From assembly GCA_025454835.1 (NCBI GenBank), contig JALONQ010000006.1:1-64000 (forward strand): a stretch of DNA of 64,000 nucleotides, in the 5' to 3' direction. Of this stretch, positions 16,856-28,925 are shown piece after piece (positions within the stretch are counted from its first letter, which is position 1; the number at the start of each line of letters is the position of its first letter). This stretch comes from Bacteroidota bacterium. Its GTDB lineage: Bacteria; Bacteroidota; Ignavibacteria; UBA10030. The translations under genes were made by a program, and so were the position numbers. Below the pieces are notes generated by a model. The model saw only the letters and a list, made by a program, of their open reading frames with translations. It had not been told where the DNA came from and searched no databases.

Positions 16856-18244
16856 TTAGACCGCTCGAGCTGCCGACAAGAGGGCCTGCACACGCTCAGG
16901 CGTATCCGCCTCAGCGTAGAACCGGATGAGCGGCTCCGTTCCCGAAGCTCGCACCAGGACCCAGCCCGGTTGGACGAAGAGCTTGAAGCCGTCCTTCGTT
17001 TCGACCCGCTGGACCGGATGACCGGCCAGCGTTTTCACTCCCTTCTTGTAGACGCCGAGGATACGTTTCTTCTCTTTCTCCGTCAGGTGGGCGTCGTACC
17101 GATCGAAATGATGCCACCCGAACTCTGTCATCACTTCCGCGACGAGGTCGCTCAGCTTCTTCTTTCGGACCGCCATGATCTCGCACAACAGCAAGCCGAT
17201 GTGGATGCCGTCGCGCTCGGGGAGATGGCCCTTGACGCCCAGGCCGCCGCTCTCTTCGGCCGCCACGAGGATATCGCGCTCCGTCATCAGCCGGCACAGA
17301 TGCTTGAAGCCGATGGCGGTCTCGTGCAGGGTGATGCCGTACGCCTTGCACATCTTGTCGATGATCTGACTGACGGAGAACGACTTGGCAACCTCTCCGC
17401 GCCAGCCTTTCTGCTGCCAAAGGTACTTGACGAGGACGGCGAAGATGCGGTGCGAGTCGACAAAGGTCCCCTTCTCATCGAACGCGCCCACCCGGTCGGC
17501 ATCACCGTCGGTCGCGATCGCGATGTCGCACTTCTGCTCGACGACCGCTTTCGCCAGCTCCCTCAGATGCTGCGGGAGCGGCTCGGGATGGGCTCCGCCG
17601 AAGGAGGGATTGAACGTCCCGCGCAGGGAAACGGCCAACGGTACGAGCTGGTCCATGACGCCCTGACCGGCGCCGTGCATGGCGTCGTAGGCGATGCGAA
17701 TGCCGCCGGCCTTGATGCGCTCGGTGTCGATCTTCGTTCGGAGGTCTTCAACGTAGGCCTGCGTGAAATCGATGCGCTTGATCGTCCCTTTGGCGACAAG
17801 CTCGGCGAATGTCTTCTTCGTCGGAGGCGCTGTGCGGATTTTCGCCAGTTCCTTCTCCACCTTCTCGATCATTTCGGGATGGGCCGGACCGCCGAAATCC
17901 CCCTTGATCTTGAAGCCGTTGTATTTGGCCGGATTGTGGCTGGCCGTAATGACGACCCCTCCCGCCGCTTTGCGCCTGAGGGTCAGGAGCGAGACCATTG
18001 GCGTCGACGAGATCTTGTCCGAGAGAACGACGTTGATCCCTGCATTCCCGATGACCTCGGCCACCTTCTCGGCAAATTCTTTCGAGAGGAATCGGGCATC
18101 GTAACCGATCACGATCCCGTTCTTGATCTTCTTGTGTCTCTTGTAGTAGCGAGCGGTCGCCTGCGCCACCCGGGCGAGGTTGTCGAACGTGAAGTCCTGC
18201 GCGATCACGCCGCGCCAGCCGTCGGTGCCGAACTTGATATCCAT
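16856..18244 (-). CDS. Phosphoglucomutase/phosphomannomutase
   Basis: 462-residue alpha-D-phosphohexomutase, full length for the family. It starts with FGTDGWRG, carries the phosphoserine loop in ITASHNPAKYNGFK, the metal loop DGDADR, the sugar-specificity loop EESGGLG, and the phosphate-binding RASGTEPLIRFY near the C-terminus. It interconverts hexose-1- and hexose-6-phosphates in the cytoplasm. Whether it prefers glucose, mannose or glucosamine cannot be decided here. It is a single gene between enolase and the DUF5916 gene, with its own terminator. Confidence 0.92.
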   Translation of the reverse strand: MDIKFGTDGWRGVIAQDFTFDNLARVAQATARYYKRHKKIKNGIVIGYDARFLSKEFAEKVAEVIGNAGINVVLSDKISSTPMVSLLTLRRKAAGGVVITASHNPAKYNGFKIKGDFGGPAHPEMIEKVEKELAKIRTAPPTKKTFAELVAKGTIKRIDFTQAYVEDLRTKIDTERIKAGGIRIAYDAMHGAGQGVMDQLVPLAVSLRGTFNPSFGGAHPEPLPQHLRELAKAVVEQKCDIAIATDGDADRVGAFDEKGTFVDSHRIFAVLVKYLWQQKGWRGEVAKSFSVSQIIDKMCKAYGITLHETAIGFKHLCRLMTERDILVAAEESGGLGVKGHLPERDGIHIGLLLCEIMAVRKKKLSDLVAEVMTEFGWHHFDRYDAHLTEKEKKRILGVYKKGVKTLAGHPVQRVETKDGFKLFVQPGWVLVRASGTEPLIRFYAEADTPERVQALLSAARAV

Positions 18245-18372
18245 TGAAGAAGGAGAAAGGAGTTGGGAAAAAGGGGCCGTTGAGAGTACCAGTGATTCAC
18301 TCCATTGCGACCAGCACTGCCGTCTCTATGTGTGTGGTCCGGCCCGAGAGATCCATGGCTGCGTCGGAGCTT

Positions 18373-18400
18373 TCCATCGGGATGTGAATCTCCCGATGGA
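18373..18400 (-). terminator. Strong hairpin downstream of enolase
   Basis: Perfect inverted repeat TCCATCGGGA (18373-18382) and TCCCGATGGA (18391-18400) with an 8-nt loop, 73 bp past the enolase stop. No T-tract follows on either strand, so it may be an RNA 3' stabilising hairpin rather than an intrinsic terminator. Confidence 0.45.
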
Positions 18401-18472
18401 GCAGCCCTTTGGACGAGACGAAATCGCCCCGCAACTTCTGGTGCCTTCCCGCTTCGTGGAGCGAACGACCCG

Positions 18473-19860
<1,388 letters not shown>

Positions 19861-19867
19861 ATCGGCC

Positions 19868-21508
19868 ATGACAACGACACATCCCGCCACGATCCCTTGG
19901 CGAACCATGCTCCTGTGTGCCGCCGCGACGATCGCGGCGTTCGCCAAGTCCTTCTCATTTCCGTTCGTCAACTGGCAGGACCCGATCCGGATCCTCGAAC
20001 CGGTGACCTTGGGCCCGTTGACCATCGCTTCCGCGATGCGAACGATCGCGGACATTCGCGCCGTGCCGTATCAGCCGATCACCGATCTCGGCAACGGCCT
20101 CAACGCGCTCGTGACCGGCGCCTATCCGGCAGGCTTCCATGCCGTGAACATCGCACTCCACGCCCTGATCGCCTTACTCCTCTTGGAATACCTGCGGCGC
20201 TGGCAGTTCGGTCTCGTACCGGCCGCCATCAGCACACTGCTGTTCTCCCTGCATCCTCTGCGTGTCGAAGCCGTCGCGTGGGTTTCAGGACGAGATGAAC
20301 TCCTCGCCACGCTGTTCGTCCTTTCGTCGGCCATCGCTTTTCTTGAATACCGATCGAGCGGCCGGAGGTCGTGGTATGGCGCCTCCCTGATCGCTGCGAT
20401 CGCCGGAGTCGGCTCCAGTGCCACGGCGGCACCATGGCCGCTTGTTCTTCTGCTGCTCGACCGCCCGACGCAGGGATGCACAACGGCACAGCGCTTCGCC
20501 GACTTCCTCCCCTTCTTCGCCGCCGGCCTTGCTGCCGCCTCCATCCCCGCCGGACGCTGGATCTCGAATGTCGCAGCCAGCGGCCTCTCGCCTTCGTGGG
20601 TGACGGATGCGGCCGCCTCTCCTTCGTTCGCCTTTCTTTTCTTCGTGTGGCAGACCATCGCACCGAGCCACCTCGCGGCGGTCTACGCGGTGCCCATGCT
20701 GGGGCTCTGGTGGTGGTTCGTCCTCGTGGCGCTCGTGATCGCAGGGGTCTTTGCCTTCAGGGCGACCCGAGGCCGCATCGAGTACCGGGCCGGAATCCTA
20801 TGGGCCCTCATCTTTCTGGCACCGTCGGGGGCAGGTGTGACCGATGCTCCGGGTCCGATCTCAGATCGATCGACGATGCTTTCGGCCGTCGGAGTCAGCC
20901 TGCTCCTCGCCGCATCCGTGCAATCGATGCTCCGTCAGCACCAAGGTCGATTCGCCCGTCTTGTCAAGGTCAGCGCGGTCCTCCTTCTGGCGGTGCTCGG
21001 AACGCTCGCCAGCGTGCAGAGCGAGACATGGAGCAGCAGCGTTGCCCTCTGGACGCGGGCGACCGACCGGACGCCCACCTCTGCCCTTGCACACAACTAC
21101 CTCGGCGCAGCTCTGGCTCAGGAGTCGGGCGATCTCGTACGCGCGGACCGGAGCTTCAGCATCGCGATCTTCCACGATCCCCTCTTCTCCGCCGCCTATG
21201 CGAACCGGGGAACGACGCGAGCCGCACTCGGAAGGAGCGAGGAAGCACTGCGTGACCTGGACGAGGCGCTTCGCATCGACCCTTCTGACCCTTCGACGCG
21301 GATGTCACGCGCGATGGTGCTCAGGCGCTCAGGCCGGTTCGATGAGGCGCTCCGAGACATGCATCTCGCCATCGCTCGTCAACCGATGAACGTACCGTGG
21401 ATGGTCGAGCGCGCGGGCTTGCTGCTGGAAATGGGGAGGACGGGTGAAGCGGCGGCGGAGTTGGAGGTCTTGCGGCGGGCAGGGTACGAAGCCTTCCTCG
21501 AGCCCTGA
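19868..21508 (+). CDS. Multi-TM protein with C-terminal TPRs, TMTC-like
   Basis: 546 residues. About eight to ten hydrophobic segments fill residues 10-390. These include FHAVNIALHALIALLLLEYLRRW and LLFSLHPLRVEAVAWVSGRDELLATLFVL, which match the GT-C, TMTC-like TPR protein family. Residues about 410-546 hold roughly four TPRs (SALAHNYLGAALAQESGD, SAAYANRGTTRAALGRSEEAL, STRMSRAMVLRRSGRFDEAL). TMTC-like proteins are suspected protein O-glycosyltransferases. Here the first-loop acidic motif reads FVNWQDPIR, where family members usually have NWDD, so catalytic competence is doubtful. ATG 19868 is chosen over TTG 19796. Confidence 0.75.
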   Translation: MTTTHPATIPWRTMLLCAAATIAAFAKSFSFPFVNWQDPIRILEPVTLGPLTIASAMRTIADIRAVPYQPITDLGNGLNALVTGAYPAGFHAVNIALHALIALLLLEYLRRWQFGLVPAAISTLLFSLHPLRVEAVAWVSGRDELLATLFVLSSAIAFLEYRSSGRRSWYGASLIAAIAGVGSSATAAPWPLVLLLLDRPTQGCTTAQRFADFLPFFAAGLAAASIPAGRWISNVAASGLSPSWVTDAAASPSFAFLFFVWQTIAPSHLAAVYAVPMLGLWWWFVLVALVIAGVFAFRATRGRIEYRAGILWALIFLAPSGAGVTDAPGPISDRSTMLSAVGVSLLLAASVQSMLRQHQGRFARLVKVSAVLLLAVLGTLASVQSETWSSSVALWTRATDRTPTSALAHNYLGAALAQESGDLVRADRSFSIAIFHDPLFSAAYANRGTTRAALGRSEEALRDLDEALRIDPSDPSTRMSRAMVLRRSGRFDEALRDMHLAIARQPMNVPWMVERAGLLLEMGRTGEAAAELEVLRRAGYEAFLEP

Positions 21509-21518
21509 TCGTCATCGT

Positions 21519-23747
21519 TCAGGGACGAGGCGATCGTTCTCTCAACGCTTCGCAGTACGCGATCATTTCTTCCACGTCGAGCATCTCTGCCTCGTGGTCG
21601 GTGTAATTGAGCGATTCCCACAAGGCCGCCTTGGCCTGTTCCGTTGCGCCGGTGATGAGGTAGGCGGAAGCGAGTTTGCGGCGGGCAGCATAGTCCAACG
21701 TCGAACGGTCGAGCGACGGTAGTCCCTCGAGCAGGCGGATGATCGATACGGGCTCACGCTCCGACGACATGAGGCGTGCCGCAGCGTACCTCAGCAAAGG
21801 CTCGCGCGCCCGTCCGCGCTCGACCAAAGCGGCCGCCTCGAGGACGCGACGCTTGATCGAATCCGGGTCTTGTCCGACCACGGCCGCCACGAGGGGCCGA
21901 TCCCAGCCCCACTTCGTTAACGCCTCCCATCGGAAGGCTGCCGTTTCGGTCCATCGGGTCGACAGTCGCAATTCTCGCACGCGATCGTACGCCGCCGCCG
22001 CCCGAACGAGCGAGTCCATGCGCCACCAGGCGTCTCCTGCCATCACATCAAGCGTTCGTACGTACGGCCATCGGAGCGGATCGTGCCGCAACGTATCGAC
22101 AAACATCAGCAGCTCTGCATGCTGACGCGTGCGGGAAAGACCCTGCGCTTTGAGGCCGGCCGCTTCGGCCGACCCTGTCAACGACCAGGAGCGCTCTGCA
22201 AGCCGGAGTCCTTCGTCGTCGCGACCGGAGGCAAACGCCGCGCGCGCAGACGCATGCAAGTCTCCGATGACCCGCGCACACTCCCGGGCGTAGATCGGCG
22301 GCCGCCGATACAGCATGATCGCCTTCGCCGTGTCCGAGGCCGTCAGGGGGATCTCGTCGATGCGACGACGCCAACCGCTGGCCAGAACCGATAGGTCGTG
22401 GAAGAACGCACGATGGGGGTCACCCGTGCGGTAGAAGGTCCTGTAGCTCCGGATGCCGAACCGCTCGATCAAATACCGTGAGAACGAACCCGCCAACACG
22501 TACGACGCAGACGAATTGCCGCGGAAGAAACCCGTGACGGTAAAGAGGTCCTCCACCGATCCCCGGTAGCCCGTGGCGAAGACCTGCGCCGCGGCCCGGT
22601 GGACCGATTCGCCGTTCACGGTGCGTTCGAGCGCGACGGCCAACCCTTCGATGACGCCGGCATTCACGCCGATACCCAAGAGCGGAAGGCCGAAATCGGC
22701 GGCGAGAACATGGACGAGCTCATGCCGAAGCGTGGGCTCCACATCACTCCGCAAGAGGTGGACTTGCCCGAGCCACGGCTTCGCGAAGTTGGTACGGCCA
22801 CCTCCTGCCAGGCGGTTCTTCTGTGCCGCGTCGCGATAGATGATACTCACGACCTTTCCGTCGGGCCAGACGCGGAGTGTCCGACGAAGTCGTTCGTACG
22901 TGAACTCGTGATACGCCAGCAGGCGGTCCGCTTGCTCAGCGGAGAACTCCTCTTCCGGGTACAACACGACCAGGTGCTCGCCGTCGCGCCGGCCACCCAA
23001 CTCACGCTCGATACGTCCGAGCGACGAGCTCCAGCCGAAGCGGTCGGATTCCCACCAGAGGAGCGCGAGCGCGGCGACCGACGCCATCGCCGCAAGGAAT
23101 GCCGGAGAGCGCCACACCTTTCGGCGTTCACGCCGCGCGCGGTCCGCCGAGGCCCCGATCAACACCGCGGTCGCGGCAAACCAAAGCGTCACGACGCGGA
23201 ACCAGACCAGCGATCCGGGGATGCCGAGCGACTCGTCGTAAGAGAATCCCGGGAAGAAGCCCAGAATGAGGTTGAAGGCAAAGATCTGCGGGCCCACCAG
23301 CGTGACGACGACGAACGGCAGGAGGACGCCGACCCAGAGGAGCAGAAACAGCGCGCGGGGCCACGCGACGGTGCACCCACGAGCCAGAACGCCGAGGCTC
23401 AGCCCGACGATCCCCGCCGGCGGGACGATCAGCAGATAGTCGGCCAGACCGCCAAGGAGAGAACAATTGCGAATGAAGAAAGCGGCGAGGAGACCGACCA
23501 GCAACGGAGGAAGGCTCAGCGCCAGAGTTCGCACGATCCAGATCGCCCACGTGCGCCATCTGACCGGTAGATCCTGACGCACGACGCTCCACCCGGCTGA
23601 CAACGCGATGAACGGTGCCATCGCCGCGGAGAACTCGAGTCCAAGAACATTCAGGAAAGGGAACTGCGTTATGACGAGTGCGATCGTCGCGAGCATCGCG
23701 AGCGGACGCCAACCCGGGGCCGGAGAGCTTGTGGTTCTGGAGAACAA
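21519..23747 (-). CDS. Membrane-bound HExxH metallopeptidase-like protein
   Basis: 742 residues, not a family I can name. Residues about 15-235 contain six or so TM helices. The soluble middle domain has a gluzincin-type zinc site: HELVH (His342, Glu343, His346) and a likely third ligand Glu367 in GVIEGLAVALE. The C-terminal 250 residues are Ala/Arg-rich helical hairpins resembling TPRs (GRDDEGLRLAERSW, TGATEQAKAALWESL). The active site is predicted to face the periplasm. Start is TTG 23747 or ATG 23696; neither has a Shine-Dalgarno. The function may be envelope proteolysis; the substrate is unknown. Confidence 0.7.
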   Translation of the reverse strand: MFSRTTSSPAPGWRPLAMLATIALVITQFPFLNVLGLEFSAAMAPFIALSAGWSVVRQDLPVRWRTWAIWIVRTLALSLPPLLVGLLAAFFIRNCSLLGGLADYLLIVPPAGIVGLSLGVLARGCTVAWPRALFLLLWVGVLLPFVVVTLVGPQIFAFNLILGFFPGFSYDESLGIPGSLVWFRVVTLWFAATAVLIGASADRARRERRKVWRSPAFLAAMASVAALALLWWESDRFGWSSSLGRIERELGGRRDGEHLVVLYPEEEFSAEQADRLLAYHEFTYERLRRTLRVWPDGKVVSIIYRDAAQKNRLAGGGRTNFAKPWLGQVHLLRSDVEPTLRHELVHVLAADFGLPLLGIGVNAGVIEGLAVALERTVNGESVHRAAAQVFATGYRGSVEDLFTVTGFFRGNSSASYVLAGSFSRYLIERFGIRSYRTFYRTGDPHRAFFHDLSVLASGWRRRIDEIPLTASDTAKAIMLYRRPPIYARECARVIGDLHASARAAFASGRDDEGLRLAERSWSLTGSAEAAGLKAQGLSRTRQHAELLMFVDTLRHDPLRWPYVRTLDVMAGDAWWRMDSLVRAAAAYDRVRELRLSTRWTETAAFRWEALTKWGWDRPLVAAVVGQDPDSIKRRVLEAAALVERGRAREPLLRYAAARLMSSEREPVSIIRLLEGLPSLDRSTLDYAARRKLASAYLITGATEQAKAALWESLNYTDHEAEMLDVEEMIAYCEALRERSPRP

Positions 23748-23787
23748 ACGAGGGCCTGGCGGAGATCACTGAAGGAGAAGAGGGCCA

Positions 23788-23835
23788 ACAGGAACGGAGC
23801 GAAGACCACCGGCGGCCCAACAGGGCCGTTCCTGT
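23788..23835 (-). terminator. Inverted repeat downstream of murA
   Basis: ACAGGAACGG (23788-23797) pairs perfectly with CCGTTCCTGT (23826-23835), with a 28-nt loop. On the minus strand a pyrimidine-rich tract follows. It lies about 95 bp after the murA stop, in the 181-bp gap before the metallopeptidase-like gene. Confidence 0.4.
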
Positions 23836-23928
23836 CTCGAGTAGCTCCGACGGGCCTGCCGGACGTGGGTCATCGCCGCGCGAAGTCGGTTCTGTGCCCC
23901 AGGCCGTTCTTCGCGGGCAGCATCACGA

Positions 23929-25200
<1,272 letters not shown>

Positions 25201-25236
25201 CGATATCCCTGATTAGACGCTTGGACGATACATGAT

Positions 25237-25345
25237 CCACGAATGGTCACGAATCGACACGAATGAGAGATCCCATCTCTTCACTCGTCTCTCTTCGCGT
25301 AGGTTCGTGCAAGGGACATCCGATGTCCGTTCGTGCCATTCGTGG
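25237..25345. repeat. Long inverted repeat enclosing two inner hairpins
   Basis: Outer arms CCACGAATGGTCACGAA (25237-25253) and TTCGTGCCATTCGTGG (25330-25345) pair with one bulged base. Inside lie AGAGAT-CCC-ATCTCT (25266-25280, extendable to about 25258-25287) and the palindrome GGACATCCGATGTCC (25314-25328). The whole would fold as a multibranched cruciform or RNA between the divergent murA and purA genes. Confidence 0.65.
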
Positions 25346-25402
25346 TGTGTCTTGATCTTTTGATGGTACCCCGAAAACCCCCGAAACGCAAAACGGTCCG
25401 CC

Positions 25403-25431
25403 TTGTCTTTCCTCGTATTTTGTGATATTCT
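25403..25431 (+). promoter_or_regulatory. purA promoter
   Basis: TTGTCT at 25403-25408, 17-bp spacer, TATTCT at 25426-25431 with an extended TGA just before it. The predicted leader to ATG 25475 is about 36 nt and has no Shine-Dalgarno. Confidence 0.65.
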
Positions 25432-25474
25432 CAATTTGTTGTCACACGCCGCACATCCTTAGCGAGCACTCCGC

Positions 25475-26770
25475 ATGTCCGTCCAGATCATCGTCGGCGC
25501 CCAGTGGGGCGATGAAGGCAAAGGTAAGATCGTCGACCACTTGAGCGAGAAGGTCGACATCGTCGCCCGCTATCAAGGGGGGGCCAATGCCGGCCATACC
25601 GTCATCCTACCCCCTGTTCGGGGCCAGGCGCCGCGTCAATTCGTCCTTCACCTTATTCCTTCGGGCATCTTCCACCGACACGTCCTCTGCGTGATCGGCA
25701 ACGGCGTCGTGCTCGATCCTGTGGCGTTGATGGACGAGATCGGGCAGCTGCAGGAAGCGGGCATTCGCATCGACGGACGCCTCCTGATCAGCCACAATGC
25801 GCACCTCATCATGCCGTATCACAAACGGCTGGATGCGATCCGCGAAGAAGGGGCGCAGAAGATCGGGACGACCGGCCGGGGGATCGGGCCCTCCTACATC
25901 GACAAGTATTCCAGGACGGGCATCCGCGTGGTGGACCTGCTCGACCGGGACGTCCTCTGCGCCAAATTGAAGCAGAACCTCGAAACGACAAACGAACTTC
26001 TGAAGAAGGTGTACGACCGAGACGAACTGGATGTCGACCGTATCATCGCCGAGTATGAGGATTTTGACAAGAAGATCGACCCCTACATCACCGACACGGC
26101 AGACTATCTGAACCGGGCGTTGTCGAAGGGCAAGGCAGTTCTTGCGGAAGGCGCCCAGGGCGCGCTGCTCGACGTCGACCATGGCACCTATCCGTTCGTC
26201 ACGTCGTCGAACCCGACGAGCGGCGGCGCGTGCACGGGCCTCGGCATCCCTCCGACCGCCATCGATTCGGTCGTCGGAGTCGTCAAGGCCTACTCGACGC
26301 GCGTCGGGAACGGGCCGTTCCCGACGGAACAGCTGAACGAGACCGGCGAGCGCTTGCGGAAGATCGGAGGCGAGTTTGGCGCGACGACAGGCCGCCCGCG
26401 TCGATGCGGATGGCTCGACCTGGTCAGTCTGTCGTATTCCTGCCGGATCAACGGCATCGACCGCATCACCGTGACGAAACTCGACGTGCTGGACTCGTTC
26501 GACGAGATCAAGGTTTGCACCGGCTACAAGGTCGGCAACCGCGTGCTCGCTCGCTTTCCGACCGACGTGCAGACGCTCGAGAAGGTCCAGCCAGTCTACA
26601 GGACCTTCTCCGGCTGGAACGAGCCGACCTCGGATATCCGCCGCTTCAGCGACCTGCCGTCGAAGGCGCAGTCGTATCTTCGCGCCGTCGAGCGACTCCT
26701 GAAGGTCCGGCTGTGGCTCGTCTCCGTCGGCGCCCGTCGCGACCAGACCCTTTCCGTACCACGTCGCTGA
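25475..26770 (+). CDS. purA: Adenylosuccinate synthetase
   Basis: 431 residues. It makes adenylosuccinate from IMP, aspartate and GTP in AMP synthesis. Seen: the N-terminal P-loop VGAQWGDEGKGKIVD with catalytic Asp, ARYQGGANAGHT with the catalytic His, GTTGRGIGPSY, AEGAQGALLDVDHGTYPFVTSSN, and the Asp-binding GATTGRPRRCGW. The start is the first ATG after the promoter. The window also encodes adenosine deaminase (46420-47526), a later step in the same purine pool. Confidence 0.97.
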   Translation: MSVQIIVGAQWGDEGKGKIVDHLSEKVDIVARYQGGANAGHTVILPPVRGQAPRQFVLHLIPSGIFHRHVLCVIGNGVVLDPVALMDEIGQLQEAGIRIDGRLLISHNAHLIMPYHKRLDAIREEGAQKIGTTGRGIGPSYIDKYSRTGIRVVDLLDRDVLCAKLKQNLETTNELLKKVYDRDELDVDRIIAEYEDFDKKIDPYITDTADYLNRALSKGKAVLAEGAQGALLDVDHGTYPFVTSSNPTSGGACTGLGIPPTAIDSVVGVVKAYSTRVGNGPFPTEQLNETGERLRKIGGEFGATTGRPRRCGWLDLVSLSYSCRINGIDRITVTKLDVLDSFDEIKVCTGYKVGNRVLARFPTDVQTLEKVQPVYRTFSGWNEPTSDIRRFSDLPSKAQSYLRAVERLLKVRLWLVSVGARRDQTLSVPRR

Positions 26771-26776
26771 CGGACC

Positions 26777-27982
26777 ATGGACCGCTCTTCGATCTCAGGA
26801 TCGATCTCTTCGTCGGGTCGCATCAAGATCCTCCTTCTCGGCCTGGCCTTCCTCATCGTGGCCGGGATCCTCTTCTACACGTACGACATCGTTCAGCGCC
26901 TCCACGAACGCGAACAGCGGGTCGCCGGGATGTACGCGCGGTCGCTCGAGTACATCGCCAACGCCAAGGCCGGCGAGGGAGACTACAGCTTCGTGTTCAA
27001 CGAGGTCGTGAACGCGATCGACTTCCCGATGATCGAGACCGACCCCGCCAGCTCGCTGATCAAGAACGTCCGGAACGTACCGCTCGACAGTACGTGGGAT
27101 GCCGAGCGGCGCGAACGCCACCTCCGTGATCTCATCCGGGAGATGGACCAGATCCACACCCCGATCGTCGTCGCCTACCAGGACACGATCATTCTCAGCC
27201 GCATCCATTACGGCGAATCGCCGCTCATCACGCAGCTGCGCCTCCTTCCGTTCGTCGAACTGGCGGCCGTGGCCGTGTTCATCCTCATCGGTTACATCAG
27301 CTTCTCCTACATCAAGCGGAGCGAACAGAGCAGCATCTGGGTGGGCATGGCCCGCGAGACGGCACACCAATTGGGGACGCCGATCAGCAGTCTGCTGGGT
27401 TGGACGGAACTGCTCCGGTCGCATGCCGCCGGCAACGTCGCGGCAAGCGAAACGCTCGCCGAGATGAGCAACGACCTGCAGCGGCTGCAGAAGATCGCGG
27501 ACCGTTTCTCGAAGATCGGCTCGAGGCCCGACCTGCGCGAAGAACCTGTGACGGACATCATCAACCACGTCGTCCAGTACTTCCAGCGCCGCATCCCGCA
27601 CACGGGCAAGAAGGTCACCCTGGCCATCGAAGCGAACTCCGACGAGTTGGTCAGCGTGAATCGTGAACTCTTTGAATGGGTGATCGAGAACCTGACCAAG
27701 AACGCCCTCGACGCCATCGAGAGCGGCGAAGGTCGGATCACGTACACGATCACAGGACACCATCGGCACGTCTTCATTGACGTGACCGACACCGGCAAGG
27801 GGATCGACCCGAAACACCGGGCCCAGGTCTTCCGTCCGGGCTTCTCTACGAAAAAACGCGGATGGGGACTCGGACTCAGCCTCGCCAAGCGTATCGTCGA
27901 GTCCTACCACAGCGGACGCTTGACGCTGAAGGAAAGCCGGCCTGGCGTGGGGACAACATTCCGCATCAAATTGAAGCGGTGA
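26777..27982 (+). CDS. Orphan membrane sensor histidine kinase
   Basis: 401 residues. Two TM helices (about 16-37 and 158-178) flank a periplasmic sensor domain of about 120 residues. The cytoplasmic part has an H-box ARETAHQLGTPISSLLGW with phospho-acceptor His197, an N-box ENLTKNALDAIE, G1 DTGKGI and G2 GWGLGLSLAKRIVE, so autokinase activity is expected. There is no HAMP or PAS domain. It starts 6 nt after purA, so it may share its transcript. No response regulator is adjacent; the M28 peptidase gene follows at 16 nt. Partner unknown. Confidence 0.9.
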   Translation: MDRSSISGSISSSGRIKILLLGLAFLIVAGILFYTYDIVQRLHEREQRVAGMYARSLEYIANAKAGEGDYSFVFNEVVNAIDFPMIETDPASSLIKNVRNVPLDSTWDAERRERHLRDLIREMDQIHTPIVVAYQDTIILSRIHYGESPLITQLRLLPFVELAAVAVFILIGYISFSYIKRSEQSSIWVGMARETAHQLGTPISSLLGWTELLRSHAAGNVAASETLAEMSNDLQRLQKIADRFSKIGSRPDLREEPVTDIINHVVQYFQRRIPHTGKKVTLAIEANSDELVSVNRELFEWVIENLTKNALDAIESGEGRITYTITGHHRHVFIDVTDTGKGIDPKHRAQVFRPGFSTKKRGWGLGLSLAKRIVESYHSGRLTLKESRPGVGTTFRIKLKR

Positions 27983-27998
27983 CCGAGAACGACCCGAC

Positions 27999-28901
27999 AT
28001 GGATCGACGACAGACCCATCTTCGAACGACAGCCGTCGCGCTGTTGGCGCTCGCCGCATCGGCATTGGCAGCCGGACAGACCCCGTGGTCGACGCCGGAC
28101 GGAATGCACCGTGTCGTGCGTGAGCTGTCGGCACAACCGACCGAGGGACGGGTCGCTTATGTCCGCGACGCGCTCCGGAAGCTCGGCGTCGCGTTCCGGG
28201 AGCAATCGTTCGACACCGTACTCGTCGGGGATCGGGATACCCTCCTCCTTCGGGGGACCAATCTCATCGTCCGGCTTGGGAGCGGTTCAGCGATCACGGT
28301 CGTTGGCGGGCACCTTGACGCTGTGCCCACATCGCCAGGGGCCAACGACAATGCCGCGGGCGTCGCCGTGATGCTGGCGCTCATCAGCGAATGGCGGACG
28401 CCGCCCGTGCCCGGTATCGTCGAGTTCGCTTTCTTCGACCGTGAGGAGAACGGGCTGATCGGGTCGGAGGTCTATGTGCAGTCGGTGACCCGAGCGGCGC
28501 ACCGCGCGATGCTGAATCTGGACGTCGTTGGCATGGGAAACGAGATGTTCATCGGTCCCGTCGGCGGGGGCGACGACGACCGGATGCTTCCCGCGCTCCG
28601 GAAGGCCGCCGACAGCCTGAGGATACCGGCGACGTTTGGCGAGACCTATCCCGACAGCGACCACGAGTCTTTTGCGCGAAGAGGACTCGAAAACCTGTCG
28701 ATCTCCCTCATGCCCGCCGGGGATGCGGCGAAACTGATCCGGTTGCTCAAAGAAGGATGGTCGGGCAAGCTGGAGGATATGCCGCGCGCGTTGACGACGA
28801 TGCACTCGCCGTCAGATACAGCCGACCTCGTTGATCCCGCCTCGCTGGCCCTTGCCCTCAAGTTCGTCCGAACTTCGGTGGTCCTCCTGAACGCACCGTA
28901 G
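27999..28901 (+). CDS. M28-family zinc aminopeptidase, exported
   Basis: 300 residues with a signal peptide (about 1-26, ending ASALAAG). It is a compact M28 domain with zinc ligands His105 (GGHLDAVP), bridging Asp117 (GANDNAAG), catalytic Glu149/Glu150 (FFDREENG), Asp175 (NLDVVG) and His269 (TTMHSPSD). It is expected to release N-terminal amino acids in the periplasm. Unlike the M28 protein at 9005-11311, it has no membrane segments after the domain. It is followed by a strong hairpin terminator, so it probably ends the purA-kinase-peptidase run. Confidence 0.88.
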   Translation: MDRRQTHLRTTAVALLALAASALAAGQTPWSTPDGMHRVVRELSAQPTEGRVAYVRDALRKLGVAFREQSFDTVLVGDRDTLLLRGTNLIVRLGSGSAITVVGGHLDAVPTSPGANDNAAGVAVMLALISEWRTPPVPGIVEFAFFDREENGLIGSEVYVQSVTRAAHRAMLNLDVVGMGNEMFIGPVGGGDDDRMLPALRKAADSLRIPATFGETYPDSDHESFARRGLENLSISLMPAGDAAKLIRLLKEGWSGKLEDMPRALTTMHSPSDTADLVDPASLALALKFVRTSVVLLNAP

Positions 28902-28925
28902 GCTGCCGGCGACCCATGAAACACG

